Assembly: GCA_900557365.1 (NCBI GenBank)
Contig: UPXR01000003.1
Span: forward strand, 6,005 to 70,004
Length of the DNA stretch: 64,000 bases
Direction of reading: 5' to 3'
Source: an uncultured Dialister sp.
GTDB taxonomy: Bacteria > Bacillota_C > Negativicutes > Veillonellales > Dialisteraceae
Shown here piece by piece: positions 50,980 to 60,350 of the stretch (positions are counted from its first letter, which is position 1; every line of letters begins with the position of its first letter). The notes under the pieces are model-generated. The model searched no databases and was not told the origin of the DNA. It worked only from the letters and a program-made list of their open reading frames with translations. The position numbers and the translations under genes are program-made.

Positions 50980-52623
50980 TCACAATACACTTCTGCCTGT
51001 ATTGTATTCTCCGAATACTTCTCTCATAACATTGCAGATTTCTCCCAATGTAGCATAGGTTTTTACCGCATCAATCAAGTAGGGCATGACATTTTCATCG
51101 GTTGCGCAGACAGCCTGCAGCCGATCCAGCGATTTTTTCACCGCCTCGGAATCTCTGGATGCCTTCAGCTTTTTCAGCTTTTCCGTCTGTCTTGCTCCGA
51201 CCGACGGATCCACCTTCAGAATATCCTGATCGGACTCTGCCTCCTCGGTAACAAATTTATTGACACCGATAACGACATGTTCTCCCGTATCGACCGCCAG
51301 CTGATCTTTATAAGCATTCCTTGCAATTTCTTCCTGCATGTAGCCCTTCTCGATGGCGCCTACTGCCCCGCCCATGGCATCGATTTTCCGGATGTATTCG
51401 GCTGCTTTCTTTTCAATTTCATCCGTCAGGGCTTCCACATAGTAGGACCCGGCCAGCGGATCCACCGTATCCGCCACACCGCTTTCATAGGCCAGCAGCT
51501 GCTGCGTACGGAGAGCCAGTGTTGCTGCATCCTTCGTGGGAAGAGCCAGTGCTTCATTCTTCGCACAGGTTGCCAGAGACTGCGTCCCGCCCAGAATCGC
51601 TGCCAGTGCCTGCCAGGTAATGCGCACCACATTATTGTCTACCTGCTGCGCCGTCAGAACGGAGCCTGCCGTATGAACATGGAAGCGGAGCATCATTGCT
51701 TTTTCCTTCGTCGCATGGAACCGTTCTTTCATGATTTTTGCCCAGAGTCTTCTTGCCGCTCTGAACTTTGCAATTTCGTGGAAGAAGTCCAGTCCCGCTG
51801 TAAAGATCTAGGAAATTCCCGGGGCAAAATCATCGACCTTCTGTCCGGCCCGGATGGCTGCTTCTATGTAGGCAATGGCATTGCTGAATGCAAAAGCGAT
51901 TTCCTGTTCCATGGAAGAACCAGCTTCCCGGATGTGATAAGCGCCTACGGAAATGGTGTTCCATTTCGGGATATGGGAAGAACAGTAGGCAAATGTATCC
52001 GTGACCAGTCTCATGGACGGACGGGGCGGGAAAATATAGGTTCCTCTTGCAATGTATTCCTTTAAGATATCATTCTGAATGGTTCCCTTCAGCTGTTCCG
52101 GGGGAATTCCTTTCTTTTCCGCAGCAGCCACATACATGGCCAGAAGAACGGCAGCCGGGGCATTGATTGTCATGGACGTGGAAATCTGATCCAGCGGAAT
52201 CCCATCAAAGATGGCTTCCATATCCGCCAGGGAATCAATCGCTACGCCCACCTTTCCGACTTCTCCTCTGGCTCTTTCATCATCCGAATCCAGCCCGATC
52301 TGCGTCGGCAGATCCATGGCAACAGACAGCCCGGTGTTTCCCTGAGACAAAAGATACTTATAAAGTTTATTTGTTTCATCAGAGGTAGCCATACCGGAAT
52401 ACTGACGCATCGTCCAGTACCGTCCTCTGTACATGGTCGGCTGTATCCCCCGGGTAAACGGATAACTTCCCGGAACCCCCAGCTGGCTCACATAGTCCAG
52501 ACCCTCCACGTCCTTCGGCGTATACAGACGTTTTACCGCGATTCCTTTTCTTTCCGGAAAACGTACAGAAACTTTTTTTACCTTTTCCTCATATTGTTCC
52601 AGAATTTCGTTTAAGTTATCCAT
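50980..52623 (-). pseudogene. mutA: Methylmalonyl-CoA mutase large subunit, interrupted by an in-frame TAG (547 codons)
   Basis: Catalytic TIM-barrel half of B12-dependent methylmalonyl-CoA mutase. [16 protein letters not shown] keeps the Tyr equivalent to Tyr89 of the P. shermanii enzyme; [11 protein letters not shown] keeps the Arg207 equivalent; [10 protein letters not shown] keeps the active-site His. The frame is interrupted by TAG at 51808-51810 after DDFAPGIS, and continues in the same frame (IFTAGLDFFHEIAKFRAARR) to a normal C-terminus (GEYNTGRSVL). The stop replaces a residue that is Phe in relatives. The start ATG (52621-52623) has AAGGAG and overlaps the CoA-transferase stop. The B12-binding domain is not fused and not found nearby. 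It could be a true pseudogene, a strain mutation, or an assembly error. Confidence 0.85.
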
Positions 52624-54142
52624 GATGCTCTCCTTTGTCACACTTCATCGTACCTTTTTTTGCAAATCCCACATGCATTGAAAATGCAGATTCCAGATCC
52701 ACCGGCATATGGCCTCCCTGCGCTTCCCCTCTGCGGAAATATTCCCACAAAGCCTCCCGGTAATCGGGATGTGCGCAGTGCGTAATGATTTCCCGTGCTC
52801 TCTGCCGCGGATCCAGTCCTCTCAGGTCAGCCACTCCCTGTTCCGTAATAAATACCATGGTGTCATGTTCTGTATGATCCACGTGGCTGCACATGGGAAC
52901 TACCCGGGAAATTGAATCATCTTTCCCCGTCGACGAGGTCGCCGTAAATATCGAAAGATACCCGTTTCTCATATAATCTCCGCTGCTGCCGATGCCGTTG
53001 ACCATATTTTTCCCCATGATGTGGGTACTGTTGGCCTGGCCGTAAATATCAAATTCCACGGGGACATTCAGGGAAATCACGCCCAGTCTCCGGATGACCC
53101 CCGGATTGTTGGATATTTCCAGCGGACGGAGAATCAGATGGGAATTGTAAAGAGAAGGATCTTTCCGATACATTTCCATCACTCTGGGAGAGGGAGTAAA
53201 GGCGCATCCCGATGCCATATCTACCTTTCCCGCGAAAATCAGATCGAATACTGCATCCTGCAGAATTTCCGAATACAGCTGCAGATGATGGAATCTGGAG
53301 TTTTTCATTCCCGTCAGAACTGCATTGGCAATCTTTCCCACACCGGACTGGAAGGGAAGCAGTTCCGGGGGAAGTCTCCCCTTTTCCTGTTCTATTTCCA
53401 GAAAATTCATTAAATTTTCCGCAATCTTCGTTGTTTTTTCATCGGGTGCTCCCAGATTTCTGACATGGTCCGGAATATCCGACTCTACAATGGCGCTGAT
53501 CCGGTCGATTCCGCATTTGACGACCGTCGTACCGATCCGGTCTCCGGGATGGTAAATCGGGATTTCCCGCCGCAGAGGCGGCTGCGGCATTTCATAAATG
53601 TCATGGATTCCTTCCAGTTCAAGAGGAATCCAGGTATTGACCTCTACAATGACTTTCTTTGCCATTCTCACAAAAGTCGGGGTATTTCCCACACCGGTTC
53701 CCAGAACCAGATCCCCGTCCTCCGTAACGGCCAGTGCTTCCACCACTGCCGTATCCACACTTCCGAAAAATCCCGCTCCTACCTGCTGTGCAAATTCCGA
53801 AAGATGAATATCGGTATACCGGATTTCACCCGTATTGATTTCCGCTCTCATGCTTCTGTTGCTTGCTGCGTAGTAGGGGGCCCGGCTTTCCACCCCATGA
53901 ACCTCAGCCAGTGCCTCTTCGATTTCCGGTCCTACAGAGGCTCCTGTCCAGATACTGATTCTGCACTTTCTCCCGGCTTTGATCTGCTCCGCCAATGCCA
54001 AAGCCGTCTTCTTGGGGTATCCGGAAGGAGTAAAGCCGCTGAACCCTACATGATCATGATCCTGAATAAGTCTTGCTGCTGTATCGGCATCCGTTACTTT
54101 TGCAAAAAGTGCCTTATTCCGAAGTCTGCTCTCATCCAGCAT
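52616..54142 (-). CDS. Acetyl-CoA hydrolase/transferase family, probable succinyl-CoA:acetate/propionate CoA-transferase (508 aa)
   Basis: Cat1/ScpC-type CoA-transferase. [20 protein letters not shown] is the N-terminal signature, then [29 protein letters not shown], and the catalytic-Glu region near [40 protein letters not shown] and [20 protein letters not shown] finish the C-domain. Length is normal. The stop overlaps the mutase start by 8 nt, a sign of translational coupling. With methylmalonyl-CoA mutase this fits conversion of succinate to propionate. It faces the LysR gene at 54416 across a 273-nt intergenic region. Confidence 0.94.
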   Translation of the reverse strand: MLDESRLRNKALFAKVTDADTAARLIQDHDHVGFSGFTPSGYPKKTALALAEQIKAGRKCRISIWTGASVGPEIEEALAEVHGVESRAPYYAASNRSMRAEINTGEIRYTDIHLSEFAQQVGAGFFGSVDTAVVEALAVTEDGDLVLGTGVGNTPTFVRMAKKVIVEVNTWIPLELEGIHDIYEMPQPPLRREIPIYHPGDRIGTTVVKCGIDRISAIVESDIPDHVRNLGAPDEKTTKIAENLMNFLEIEQEKGRLPPELLPFQSGVGKIANAVLTGMKNSRFHHLQLYSEILQDAVFDLIFAGKVDMASGCAFTPSPRVMEMYRKDPSLYNSHLILRPLEISNNPGVIRRLGVISLNVPVEFDIYGQANSTHIMGKNMVNGIGSSGDYMRNGYLSIFTATSSTGKDDSISRVVPMCSHVDHTEHDTMVFITEQGVADLRGLDPRQRAREIITHCAHPDYREALWEYFRRGEAQGGHMPVDLESAFSMHVGFAKKGTMKCDKGEHHG

Positions 54143-54187
54143 TTCTACCTCCTCATTCCTTTTGAATACTTGGTTCCTGATTCACCC

Positions 54188-54193
54188 ACATTA
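54188..54193 (-). promoter_or_regulatory. -10 element for the CoA-transferase operon
   Basis: Perfect TATAAT on the minus strand, 46 nt before the start. No convincing -35 hexamer was found, which fits an activator-dependent promoter. Confidence 0.4.
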
Positions 54194-54318
54194 TATTTTT
54201 CGGAGGAAAAAACATATAATAACAAAGCACTGGCGAAATATTGCCTTTCCTTATATTTCATCCCCTTTATCCCCTGATTTCCTGTTTGCCGGGCGCTTTC
54301 ATTCCTTTTTCGCCCTAA

Positions 54319-54341
54319 AAATATAACGCCCTGTTATATTT
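54319..54341. promoter_or_regulatory. Palindrome, probable LysR operator
   Basis: AAATATAAC-GCCCT-GTTATATTT is a perfect 9-bp inverted repeat with a 5-nt centre, containing the T-N11-A pattern of LysR-type sites. It lies between the divergent LysR gene and the CoA-transferase operon. Confidence 0.6.
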
Positions 54342-54415
54342 CTTTCTTATCTTCTATATATCTCTCCGCTTCCGGCATAGTATGATATAGAAGAAATATA
54401 TTTTCAGGAGGACAT

Positions 54416-55360
54416 ATGGACACAAACATTTATAAAAGCTTTGTCGCTGTCGTGGAATCGGGCACTTTATCCAAAGCCGCCTCTATTCTCCACATTGCAC
54501 AACCTGCTCTGACGCGTCACATGAAAATCCTGCAGGAAAAATACAATACTCCCTTATTAATGACCAAGCAGGGGCAAAGGAGTATTGAACTGACTCCTGC
54601 CGGCAAAATTCTTTATGAGAAAGCCAAATATCTGATCACTCTGGAAAATCAGATCGCCGAAGATATTCAGTCCGATACGCAGGGAATCGGAGGCACCCTG
54701 CGCTTTACGACTTCCCCCTCCGTCGCGTACAACCTGATTGCAGCGACCTTATCGAACTATCATGAGAAGTATCCCAACGTCTCCTTTGAGCTTTTTGAAA
54801 CTTCCACGGAGGAGCAAAGTGAGAATCTTCTGAACGGGGTTGCCGAAATCGGCATTGCCAATGCGCCTGTAATCCGGCCCGAGCTTTTTAATATCCATCT
54901 GACCGAGGAAGACCGGATGGCTGTCTTTGTTCATCAAAAAAGTCCGGTCCTAAAAGACTGCACTCTGATTCCCGATTCTTTTCAGAATACCGGGATGTTC
55001 CATCTTCCCCTGCCGGAGATTTACCGCATCCTGTCCTCTCTTCCCATCTGTCTGACCAAGGGATGTCATGATGCGGATCTGAAATTCTGTGCAGAGCTCG
55101 GACTTTCTGTCAGGCCCCTGTGCATCAGCACCACCGTCACAGCCGCTCTGCAGTGGGCCAAGGAAAATAAAGCTGCTGTCATCGCTCCCGTCAATCTCGA
55201 CAAATCCATTCCGGAAGGCCTCATTGCTTTTCTGCTGCCTTCCAACTGTATTTCCAATTTCCGTTCGATCTATACCGTAAAGGGCCGCAAGCTTTCTCTG
55301 ATGGCCGAGCATTTTCTGCAGATGCTGCCCACCCCGGAAAACTGCGGGCCCTCTGCCTGA
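54416..55360 (+). CDS. LysR family regulator of the divergent CoA-transferase operon (314 aa)
   Basis: N-terminal winged HTH: SFVAVVESGTLSKAASILHI and AQPALTRHMKILQEKYNTPL (about residues 7-45). The effector domain begins GTLRFTTSPSVAYNLIAATL, and RPLCISTTVTAALQWAKENK is near the inducer pocket. The ATG at 54416 has AGGAGG (CAGGAGGACAT). Divergent arrangement and an intervening palindrome support autoregulation and control of the succinyl-CoA-transferase/mutase genes; the inducer is probably an organic acid or CoA ester. Confidence 0.94.
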   Translation: MDTNIYKSFVAVVESGTLSKAASILHIAQPALTRHMKILQEKYNTPLLMTKQGQRSIELTPAGKILYEKAKYLITLENQIAEDIQSDTQGIGGTLRFTTSPSVAYNLIAATLSNYHEKYPNVSFELFETSTEEQSENLLNGVAEIGIANAPVIRPELFNIHLTEEDRMAVFVHQKSPVLKDCTLIPDSFQNTGMFHLPLPEIYRILSSLPICLTKGCHDADLKFCAELGLSVRPLCISTTVTAALQWAKENKAAVIAPVNLDKSIPEGLIAFLLPSNCISNFRSIYTVKGRKLSLMAEHFLQMLPTPENCGPSA

Positions 55361-55372
55361 AATGAGACAAAT

Positions 55373-55412
55373 AAAAAAAGAACCGAAGCTTCCCTTCGGT
55401 TCTTTTTTTATT
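55373..55412. terminator. Shared terminator of the LysR and alpha/beta-hydrolase genes
   Basis: AAAAAAAGAACCGAAG / CTTCGGTTCTTTTTTT hairpin between convergent genes, with homopolymer runs on both sides. Confidence 0.85.
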
Positions 55413-55414
55413 TG

Positions 55415-56350
55415 TCATATATCTTTTATAAAATCCCGTACGGTACGGGTATAGGTCTGCGGCCTGTCATGAAATTCCATAGTATGGGCAGATCCCTCAA
55501 AGATAACGGCCTTCTTATTGCTGCTTCCTGCCTCCCGGCAAAGTTTCTCTGCCACATCCGGCGGAACAAGCGTATCCGCTCCGCCGTGCAGGAAAAGGAC
55601 CGGCGCAGTCATTGTCTTTACCCGGTCCATCGGATCGATGTCCCGGAGCAGCCTTCCCGTATGGAAGTACAGCGCTCCCTGAAAGAACGGATTCAGAAGA
55701 TCCATGCCCCAGAGCAGCGACTGATCTTCCGTATAAGCCATGATTTTCTCTCTTCCCAATTCCATAAGATCTCCGTAGGAACTGTCTGCCACACAGAACC
55801 GAAGCTGCCGGCCTTCTTCACTGCCTGCATAAATCAGCGCCATAGCTGCTCCCAGAGAAACGCCGTGTATTCCGATCTGTGCCTCAGGGTCCTTCGATTT
55901 CAGCCAGGAAATCCAGGCATGCAGATCCTCCTCATCATGAATTCCCCAGTCGGTGGGAATACCCCCGCTCTGTCCATGTCCGCGCAGATCCGCCAGCAGA
56001 ATATGATACCCCAGATCCCGGTAAATGCGGATATAGGGAATCATCATGGACCGATTCTGATAAAGCCCGTGAAGCAGAATGACATACCGATGTCCTTTTC
56101 CTTCCACATAGGTCCCGGTCAGAAAAGTTCCGTCCTTTGACAGAACCTGTACCTCCGGCCAGGCATAGTACCGTTCCAGATACTGAATCCGGGACAGCTG
56201 ATCCCGCCGGTTCTCCAGAGAAAGCACCTGATCCCAGGGAAGCTTCCATACATATTCATAAGCCGCATTGCCTGCATAGCATGCTGCAGCCAGCAGCAAA
56301 ACAAGCAGCAGATAAAAGATATACCGAATCAGTTTCCATAAACATCCCAT
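55415..56350 (-). CDS. Membrane-anchored alpha/beta hydrolase (311 aa)
   Basis: One N-terminal transmembrane segment (IRYIFYLLLVLLLAAACYAG) is followed by an alpha/beta-hydrolase fold: VILLHGLYQNRSMMI (oxyanion), ADLRGHGQSGG, then the nucleophile elbow GIHGVSLGAAMAL (Ser in GVSLG), and VLFLHGGADTLVPPD with the Asp, and the final catalytic His in GSAHTMEF. The ATG at 56348-56350 has a weak GGTGATG site; the frame stays open upstream. Typical of the YhfT/BEM46-like serine peptidase/esterase group; a lipid or ester substrate is likely. Confidence 0.85.
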   Translation of the reverse strand: MGCLWKLIRYIFYLLLVLLLAAACYAGNAAYEYVWKLPWDQVLSLENRRDQLSRIQYLERYYAWPEVQVLSKDGTFLTGTYVEGKGHRYVILLHGLYQNRSMMIPYIRIYRDLGYHILLADLRGHGQSGGIPTDWGIHDEEDLHAWISWLKSKDPEAQIGIHGVSLGAAMALIYAGSEEGRQLRFCVADSSYGDLMELGREKIMAYTEDQSLLWGMDLLNPFFQGALYFHTGRLLRDIDPMDRVKTMTAPVLFLHGGADTLVPPDVAEKLCREAGSSNKKAVIFEGSAHTMEFHDRPQTYTRTVRDFIKDI

Positions 56351-56423
56351 AACATCACCGATTATCAGTATACGGCAAAATCCGGAGACAGAAAATCTCC
56401 GGAAAATAAAAATTGGATTTTGG

Positions 56424-56450
56424 CCAGCAAAAAGCGGCTTTGCAGCCGCT
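56424..56450 (-). terminator. Terminator of the lpdA gene
   Basis: AAGCGGCTGC / GCAGCCGCTT-like hairpin with TTTTTG on the minus strand, just after the lpdA stop. Confidence 0.8.
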
Positions 56451-56466
56451 TCTCTGTTTGCCTTGT

Positions 56467-57834
56467 TTATTTGATTTTCTTCAGCAGATCCTCGCTGGCT
56501 GCGCCCAGTGCCTCTTCTACGGACGGATGCGGTCTGGTAATCTTCAGGAATTCCCGTACGGTCATTCCGTGTTCGATAGCCAGCGCCGCTTCCCCGATCA
56601 TATTGTCCGCTCCGCGGCAGTAGAACTGTGCGCCCAGGAGTTTTCCGTCTTCTCCGGCAAGAAGCTTCACAGAGCCTCCCGTATCGGAAATCAGACTCTT
56701 TGCATTGCTGCCCATAACGCTCTTTCCGCTGATCAGCTTGATGCCCTTCCCCTTGGCATCGTCTTCGGAAATTCCCACCGTGGCAATTTCCGGAAGCGTA
56801 TAGACGCACTGCGGTATCAGTCGGGGATTGATGCCGCAGGATTTTCCTGCAATAGCTGCTGCAGCAATTTTCCCTTCCGCTTCCGCCGCATGTGCCAGCT
56901 GAATATAGCCGGAAGCAATATCCCCCACAGCATAGATATGGGGAATCGACGTTTCAAAGCAGTCATTCACCTCATAGCAGCCCCGGTTCATTTTGATTTC
57001 CGGTGTCACCAGATCCTTCGTAGACGGACGGCGGCCCGTTGCAATGAGAACTCCGTCTGCTTCCTTCGTGTACTCCTTGCCGCCCAGCTCATAAACAACA
57101 GTCAGGCCGTCATCGGTCTTCCGGATTTCCCTGACAGCCGCTTTGGTTACAACAGAAATTCCCTTCTTCTTGAATTCCGCTGCCAGTCTTTTTGCCGGAT
57201 CCGCATCAAAGGGAGGCAGAAGGCGCGGCATCATTTCTATAATGGTAACCTCTGCACCGTAAGCACCGTAAGCTTCCGCAAATTCACAGCCGACAACACC
57301 GCCGCCGATAATGATCAGACGATGCAGCTGGGGCAGCGTTCCCAGGAAAGAATCACTGTCATATACTCCGGGAAGATCCGCACCGGGAATGGGCGGAACA
57401 GCCGGTGTGCCGCCTGCGGCAAGGACAATGGAATCTGCTTCCAGAGTTATTTCTCCTTCTGCATTCTTCACCGTCACATGTCCTGCCTCCGGTACCTGCC
57501 CTATTCCTTCCAGAATATCAATCTTTGCCTTTTTCAGAGAAGTGATCAGACCGTTCCGCAGTCCGGTCACCACTTCTTCACAGCGCTTGCGCAGTGCCGG
57601 ATAATCTGCCCGGACAACACCGGAAGACAGACCGAATTTCTCCGCCTTTTTCATATCAATCAGCAAATCCGCCGCAAAGAGAAGTGTCTTTGTCGGGATG
57701 CAGCCCCGGTTCAGGCAGGTGCCCCCCATAAGATCCTTCTCTACGATGGCAGTCTTCAGACCGTACGACGCACAGTCCAGCGCACAGGTATAGCCGCCGG
57801 GGCCGCCGCCGATAATTACTACATCATATTTCAC
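56467..57834 (-). CDS. lpdA: Dihydrolipoyl dehydrogenase (L-protein, 455 aa)
   Basis: FAD- and NAD-dependent oxidoreductase that regenerates the lipoyl arm of GcvH. GGGPGGYTCALDCASYG is the FAD motif (residues 9-25), the redox disulfide is GGTCLNRGCIPTK, IIGGGVVGCEFAEAYGAYG is the NAD motif, and the C-terminal RPHPSVEEAL carries the His-Glu pair. There is no N-terminal lipoyl domain. It is 78 nt after lplA in the gcv unit, so it is likely transcribed with it and regulated by glycine. Confidence 0.96.
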   Translation of the reverse strand: MKYDVVIIGGGPGGYTCALDCASYGLKTAIVEKDLMGGTCLNRGCIPTKTLLFAADLLIDMKKAEKFGLSSGVVRADYPALRKRCEEVVTGLRNGLITSLKKAKIDILEGIGQVPEAGHVTVKNAEGEITLEADSIVLAAGGTPAVPPIPGADLPGVYDSDSFLGTLPQLHRLIIIGGGVVGCEFAEAYGAYGAEVTIIEMMPRLLPPFDADPAKRLAAEFKKKGISVVTKAAVREIRKTDDGLTVVYELGGKEYTKEADGVLIATGRRPSTKDLVTPEIKMNRGCYEVNDCFETSIPHIYAVGDIASGYIQLAHAAEAEGKIAAAAIAGKSCGINPRLIPQCVYTLPEIATVGISEDDAKGKGIKLISGKSVMGSNAKSLISDTGGSVKLLAGEDGKLLGAQFYCRGADNMIGEAALAIEHGMTVREFLKITRPHPSVEEALGAASEDLLKKIK

Positions 57835-57912
57835 AATATTTCTCCTTTCCCGCTGCCGGAGGCCGCAGAGCTTTCACCGGGTTCCGCAGTCTGAGAATTC
57901 TTTTCCGGGCAG

Positions 57913-58914
57913 TCAGCCGATTCCTGCAATCCAGGTCTCCAGATCTCCCAGAATCTGCCGCTGCTCCTCCGTTTCTGCAGGAACTTTCCGAAGCGCCTCT
58001 GCCAGCACTGTTCCCCGGAAAAGTTTCCCTTTCAGGAAATCCGGCAGTCCGGCAATCAAATCAGCTTCCAGACTGTCCGAGTCGATGCTTACATCTTTCA
58101 CGATGCCTTTCTCCTCAGTCAGGTACAGCTTCACGAAGCCCCAGTCCCAGCGGCCCGTCTGCTGATGGGTATATGCAATACGCCGTCCCAGAATCCAGTC
58201 CCGGTCCGAGAAGAAAGCTATCCGCTCCTGCAGCGCCTCTTTCCGGATATCCTGAGCCCCCAGGACATGCACCGGCAGTCCGTACACAGCGGAAAAACTT
58301 TTCCGCAGCGCCTCTGCCAATGCATCGACCGTCACGGCCGGATTCAGCTCCTGCAGATTGACCACCCGGGACGGAACCGACCGGACGCCTTTGTGATTCA
58401 TCTTGGACTGATCCGTATTCAGATAGCGGACCATGTCTTCCATACTTTCGGAAAGCAGGAGAGTACCGTGGTGGCAGCACCCATCCTTTGTCTTGCGGAA
58501 AGCATTTCCGGAAAATTTCCGGCCTTCGATTTTCAGATCGTTCCGCCCGCTTTTTTCCGCCGGAATTCCGAAGCTTTTCACTGCCTCCAGAATCACGGAA
58601 AGCTGCCGCGGCACATCGTAATCCTCCCGATTGACCAGAAACGAAAAATTGATATTTCCCGTATCATGATAAACGGCACCGCCTCCGGTCAGCCGGCGGG
58701 CCAGGAATCCTCCGTCATCAAGGAGTTCCTTCACCCGGCACTCCCCTTCTGCATCCTGGTTCCGGCCGATAACTACGGTCCTGCGGTTTTGCCAGACAAA
58801 GAGAATCACCTCTCCCCGGGCCGCATGATGCATCAGATACTCTTCAATGGCCAGATTTTCATAGGGATTCCGGCATTCCTTATAATTGCAGAAAAATGAA
58901 AGCCTGGAAATCAT
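57913..58914 (-). CDS. lplA: Lipoate-protein ligase (333 aa)
   Basis: Attaches lipoate to GcvH. ENLAIEEYLMHH, FVWQNRRTVVIGRNQDAEGE, FLARRLTGGGAVYHDTGNIN (the conserved RRxSGGGAVYHD-type motif) and the KISGNAFRKTKDG-like segment are present, along with the C-terminal accessory domain (to residue 333). The ATG at 58912-58914 has GAGG and begins 1 nt after the gcvPB stop, so translation is probably coupled. It follows gcvPB in the glycine-cleavage operon and explains how GcvH is lipoylated from scavenged lipoate. Confidence 0.95.
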   Translation of the reverse strand: MISRLSFFCNYKECRNPYENLAIEEYLMHHAARGEVILFVWQNRRTVVIGRNQDAEGECRVKELLDDGGFLARRLTGGGAVYHDTGNINFSFLVNREDYDVPRQLSVILEAVKSFGIPAEKSGRNDLKIEGRKFSGNAFRKTKDGCCHHGTLLLSESMEDMVRYLNTDQSKMNHKGVRSVPSRVVNLQELNPAVTVDALAEALRKSFSAVYGLPVHVLGAQDIRKEALQERIAFFSDRDWILGRRIAYTHQQTGRWDWGFVKLYLTEEKGIVKDVSIDSDSLEADLIAGLPDFLKGKLFRGTVLAEALRKVPAETEEQRQILGDLETWIAGIG

Positions 58915-58915
58915 A

Positions 58916-60349
58916 TCAGTCCTCAAAGCTGTATTTCAGGATCGGATGACGGGCCGCCTTGACTTCATCCGGCCGTCCTACAGGGAGGCCGTGCGGTGCC
59001 GTCTTCAGGTATTCCGGATCGGTTTTGCCCTTTTCGAAAACTTCAATGAAACCCTGTGCGGCTTCGTCCAGGGATGCCTTGCTTTCCGTTTCCGTCGGTT
59101 CTGCCATGAGTGCTTCATGGACATTCAGCGGGAAATACATGGTCGGCGGATGCATGCCTTTTTCCAGAAGGCCTTTTGCCGCATCCAGAGCGGAAACACC
59201 GGTTTCCTTCTTGTAATCCTCCAGCGTCATGACGAATTCATGCATACAGATTCCCGGATAAGCAATCTTCATATACGGCTGCAGTTTTGTCATGAGGTAG
59301 TTTGCATTCAGTACAGCGTGAGCACTGGTTCTGGAAAGTCCTTCTTTTCCGAGGCTCAGGATATAGCTGAATGCCCGGAGACATACGAGGAAATTGCCGT
59401 AGAACATCTTAACCCGGCCGAAGGAATGCTCCGGCGTATCCAGAAAATAGGTATCTCCCGACTTTTCCACTACCGGCTTCGGAAGGAATTCCTTCAGGAA
59501 CGCCTTGCAGCCGGAAGGACCGCTTCCGGGGCCGCCGCCGCCGTGAGGTGTGGAAAAGGTTTTATGCAGATTCAGATGGACGCAGTCAAAGCCCATGTCG
59601 CCCGGGCGTGCCCGTCCCACGATAGCATTCAGATTGGCTCCGTCATAGTAGCAAAGTCCGCCCGCCTCATGGACAATCTTTGTAATTTCGCAGATATTGG
59701 GGTCAAAAATTCCCAGCGTGTTCGGATTTGTCAGCATCAGCCCGGCAGTATCCTCACCGACAGCCTTTTTCAGTGCTTCCAGATCCACGCCGCCTTTTTC
59801 ATTGGATGCCACATGGACAACCTCATAGCCTGCCATCGTGGCAGATGCCGGGTTAGTTCCGTGCGCCGTATCGGGAACAATGATCTTGGTCCTCTTTGTA
59901 TCTCCTCTTGATTCATGATAAGCACGGATCAGAAGAAGTCCGGTGTATTCCCCGTGTGCCCCTGCTGCCGGTTCCAGGCTGAATCCGTCCATGCCGGTGA
60001 TTTCCTTCAGCTGCTCCTGCAGTTCATACATCACCTCCAGAGCACCCTGCACGCTTTCTTCCGGCGCCAGCGGATGAATATCCGTAAATTCCTTCATGGC
60101 TGCCGCTGTTTCATTGACGGCCGGATTGTACTTCATTGTGCAGGAGCCCAGCGGATAGAAACCGTGGTTTACGCCGAATACCTGCTTTTCCAGTGCACCG
60201 TAATGACGGTCCAGCTCCACCTCATCCAGTTCAGGCAGGTGAAGCTTTTTCTCCCGAAGCGGCACATTCAGTTCCGGCACCGGCACATCGCAGGGAGGAA
60301 GGAAATCCATATGATGCCCGGGAATCGATCGTTCAAATACCAGCTTCAT
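58916..60349 (-). CDS. gcvPB: Glycine dehydrogenase (decarboxylating) subunit 2 (477 aa)
   Basis: PLP-binding half of the P-protein. RHYGALEKQVFGVNHGFYPLG, LGSCTMKYNPAVNE, PDTAHGTNPASATMAGY, and the PLP lysine in LNLHKTFSTPHGGGGPGSGP. Length is typical of split P-proteins. It is 1 nt from gcvPA and decarboxylates glycine with GcvH. Start at 60347-60349 (ATG) follows AGGGAGG in the preceding gene's end. Confidence 0.97.
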   Translation of the reverse strand: MKLVFERSIPGHHMDFLPPCDVPVPELNVPLREKKLHLPELDEVELDRHYGALEKQVFGVNHGFYPLGSCTMKYNPAVNETAAAMKEFTDIHPLAPEESVQGALEVMYELQEQLKEITGMDGFSLEPAAGAHGEYTGLLLIRAYHESRGDTKRTKIIVPDTAHGTNPASATMAGYEVVHVASNEKGGVDLEALKKAVGEDTAGLMLTNPNTLGIFDPNICEITKIVHEAGGLCYYDGANLNAIVGRARPGDMGFDCVHLNLHKTFSTPHGGGGPGSGPSGCKAFLKEFLPKPVVEKSGDTYFLDTPEHSFGRVKMFYGNFLVCLRAFSYILSLGKEGLSRTSAHAVLNANYLMTKLQPYMKIAYPGICMHEFVMTLEDYKKETGVSALDAAKGLLEKGMHPPTMYFPLNVHEALMAEPTETESKASLDEAAQGFIEVFEKGKTDPEYLKTAPHGLPVGRPDEVKAARHPILKYSFED

Positions 60350-60350
60350 T

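Noticed and set aside
51808..51810. Pyrrolysine or another recoded amino acid at the TAG in the mutase gene
   Set aside because: Pyrrolysine is confined to a few enzymes (mainly methylamine methyltransferases) and no Pyl genes are in view. A nonsense mutation or sequence error is simpler.
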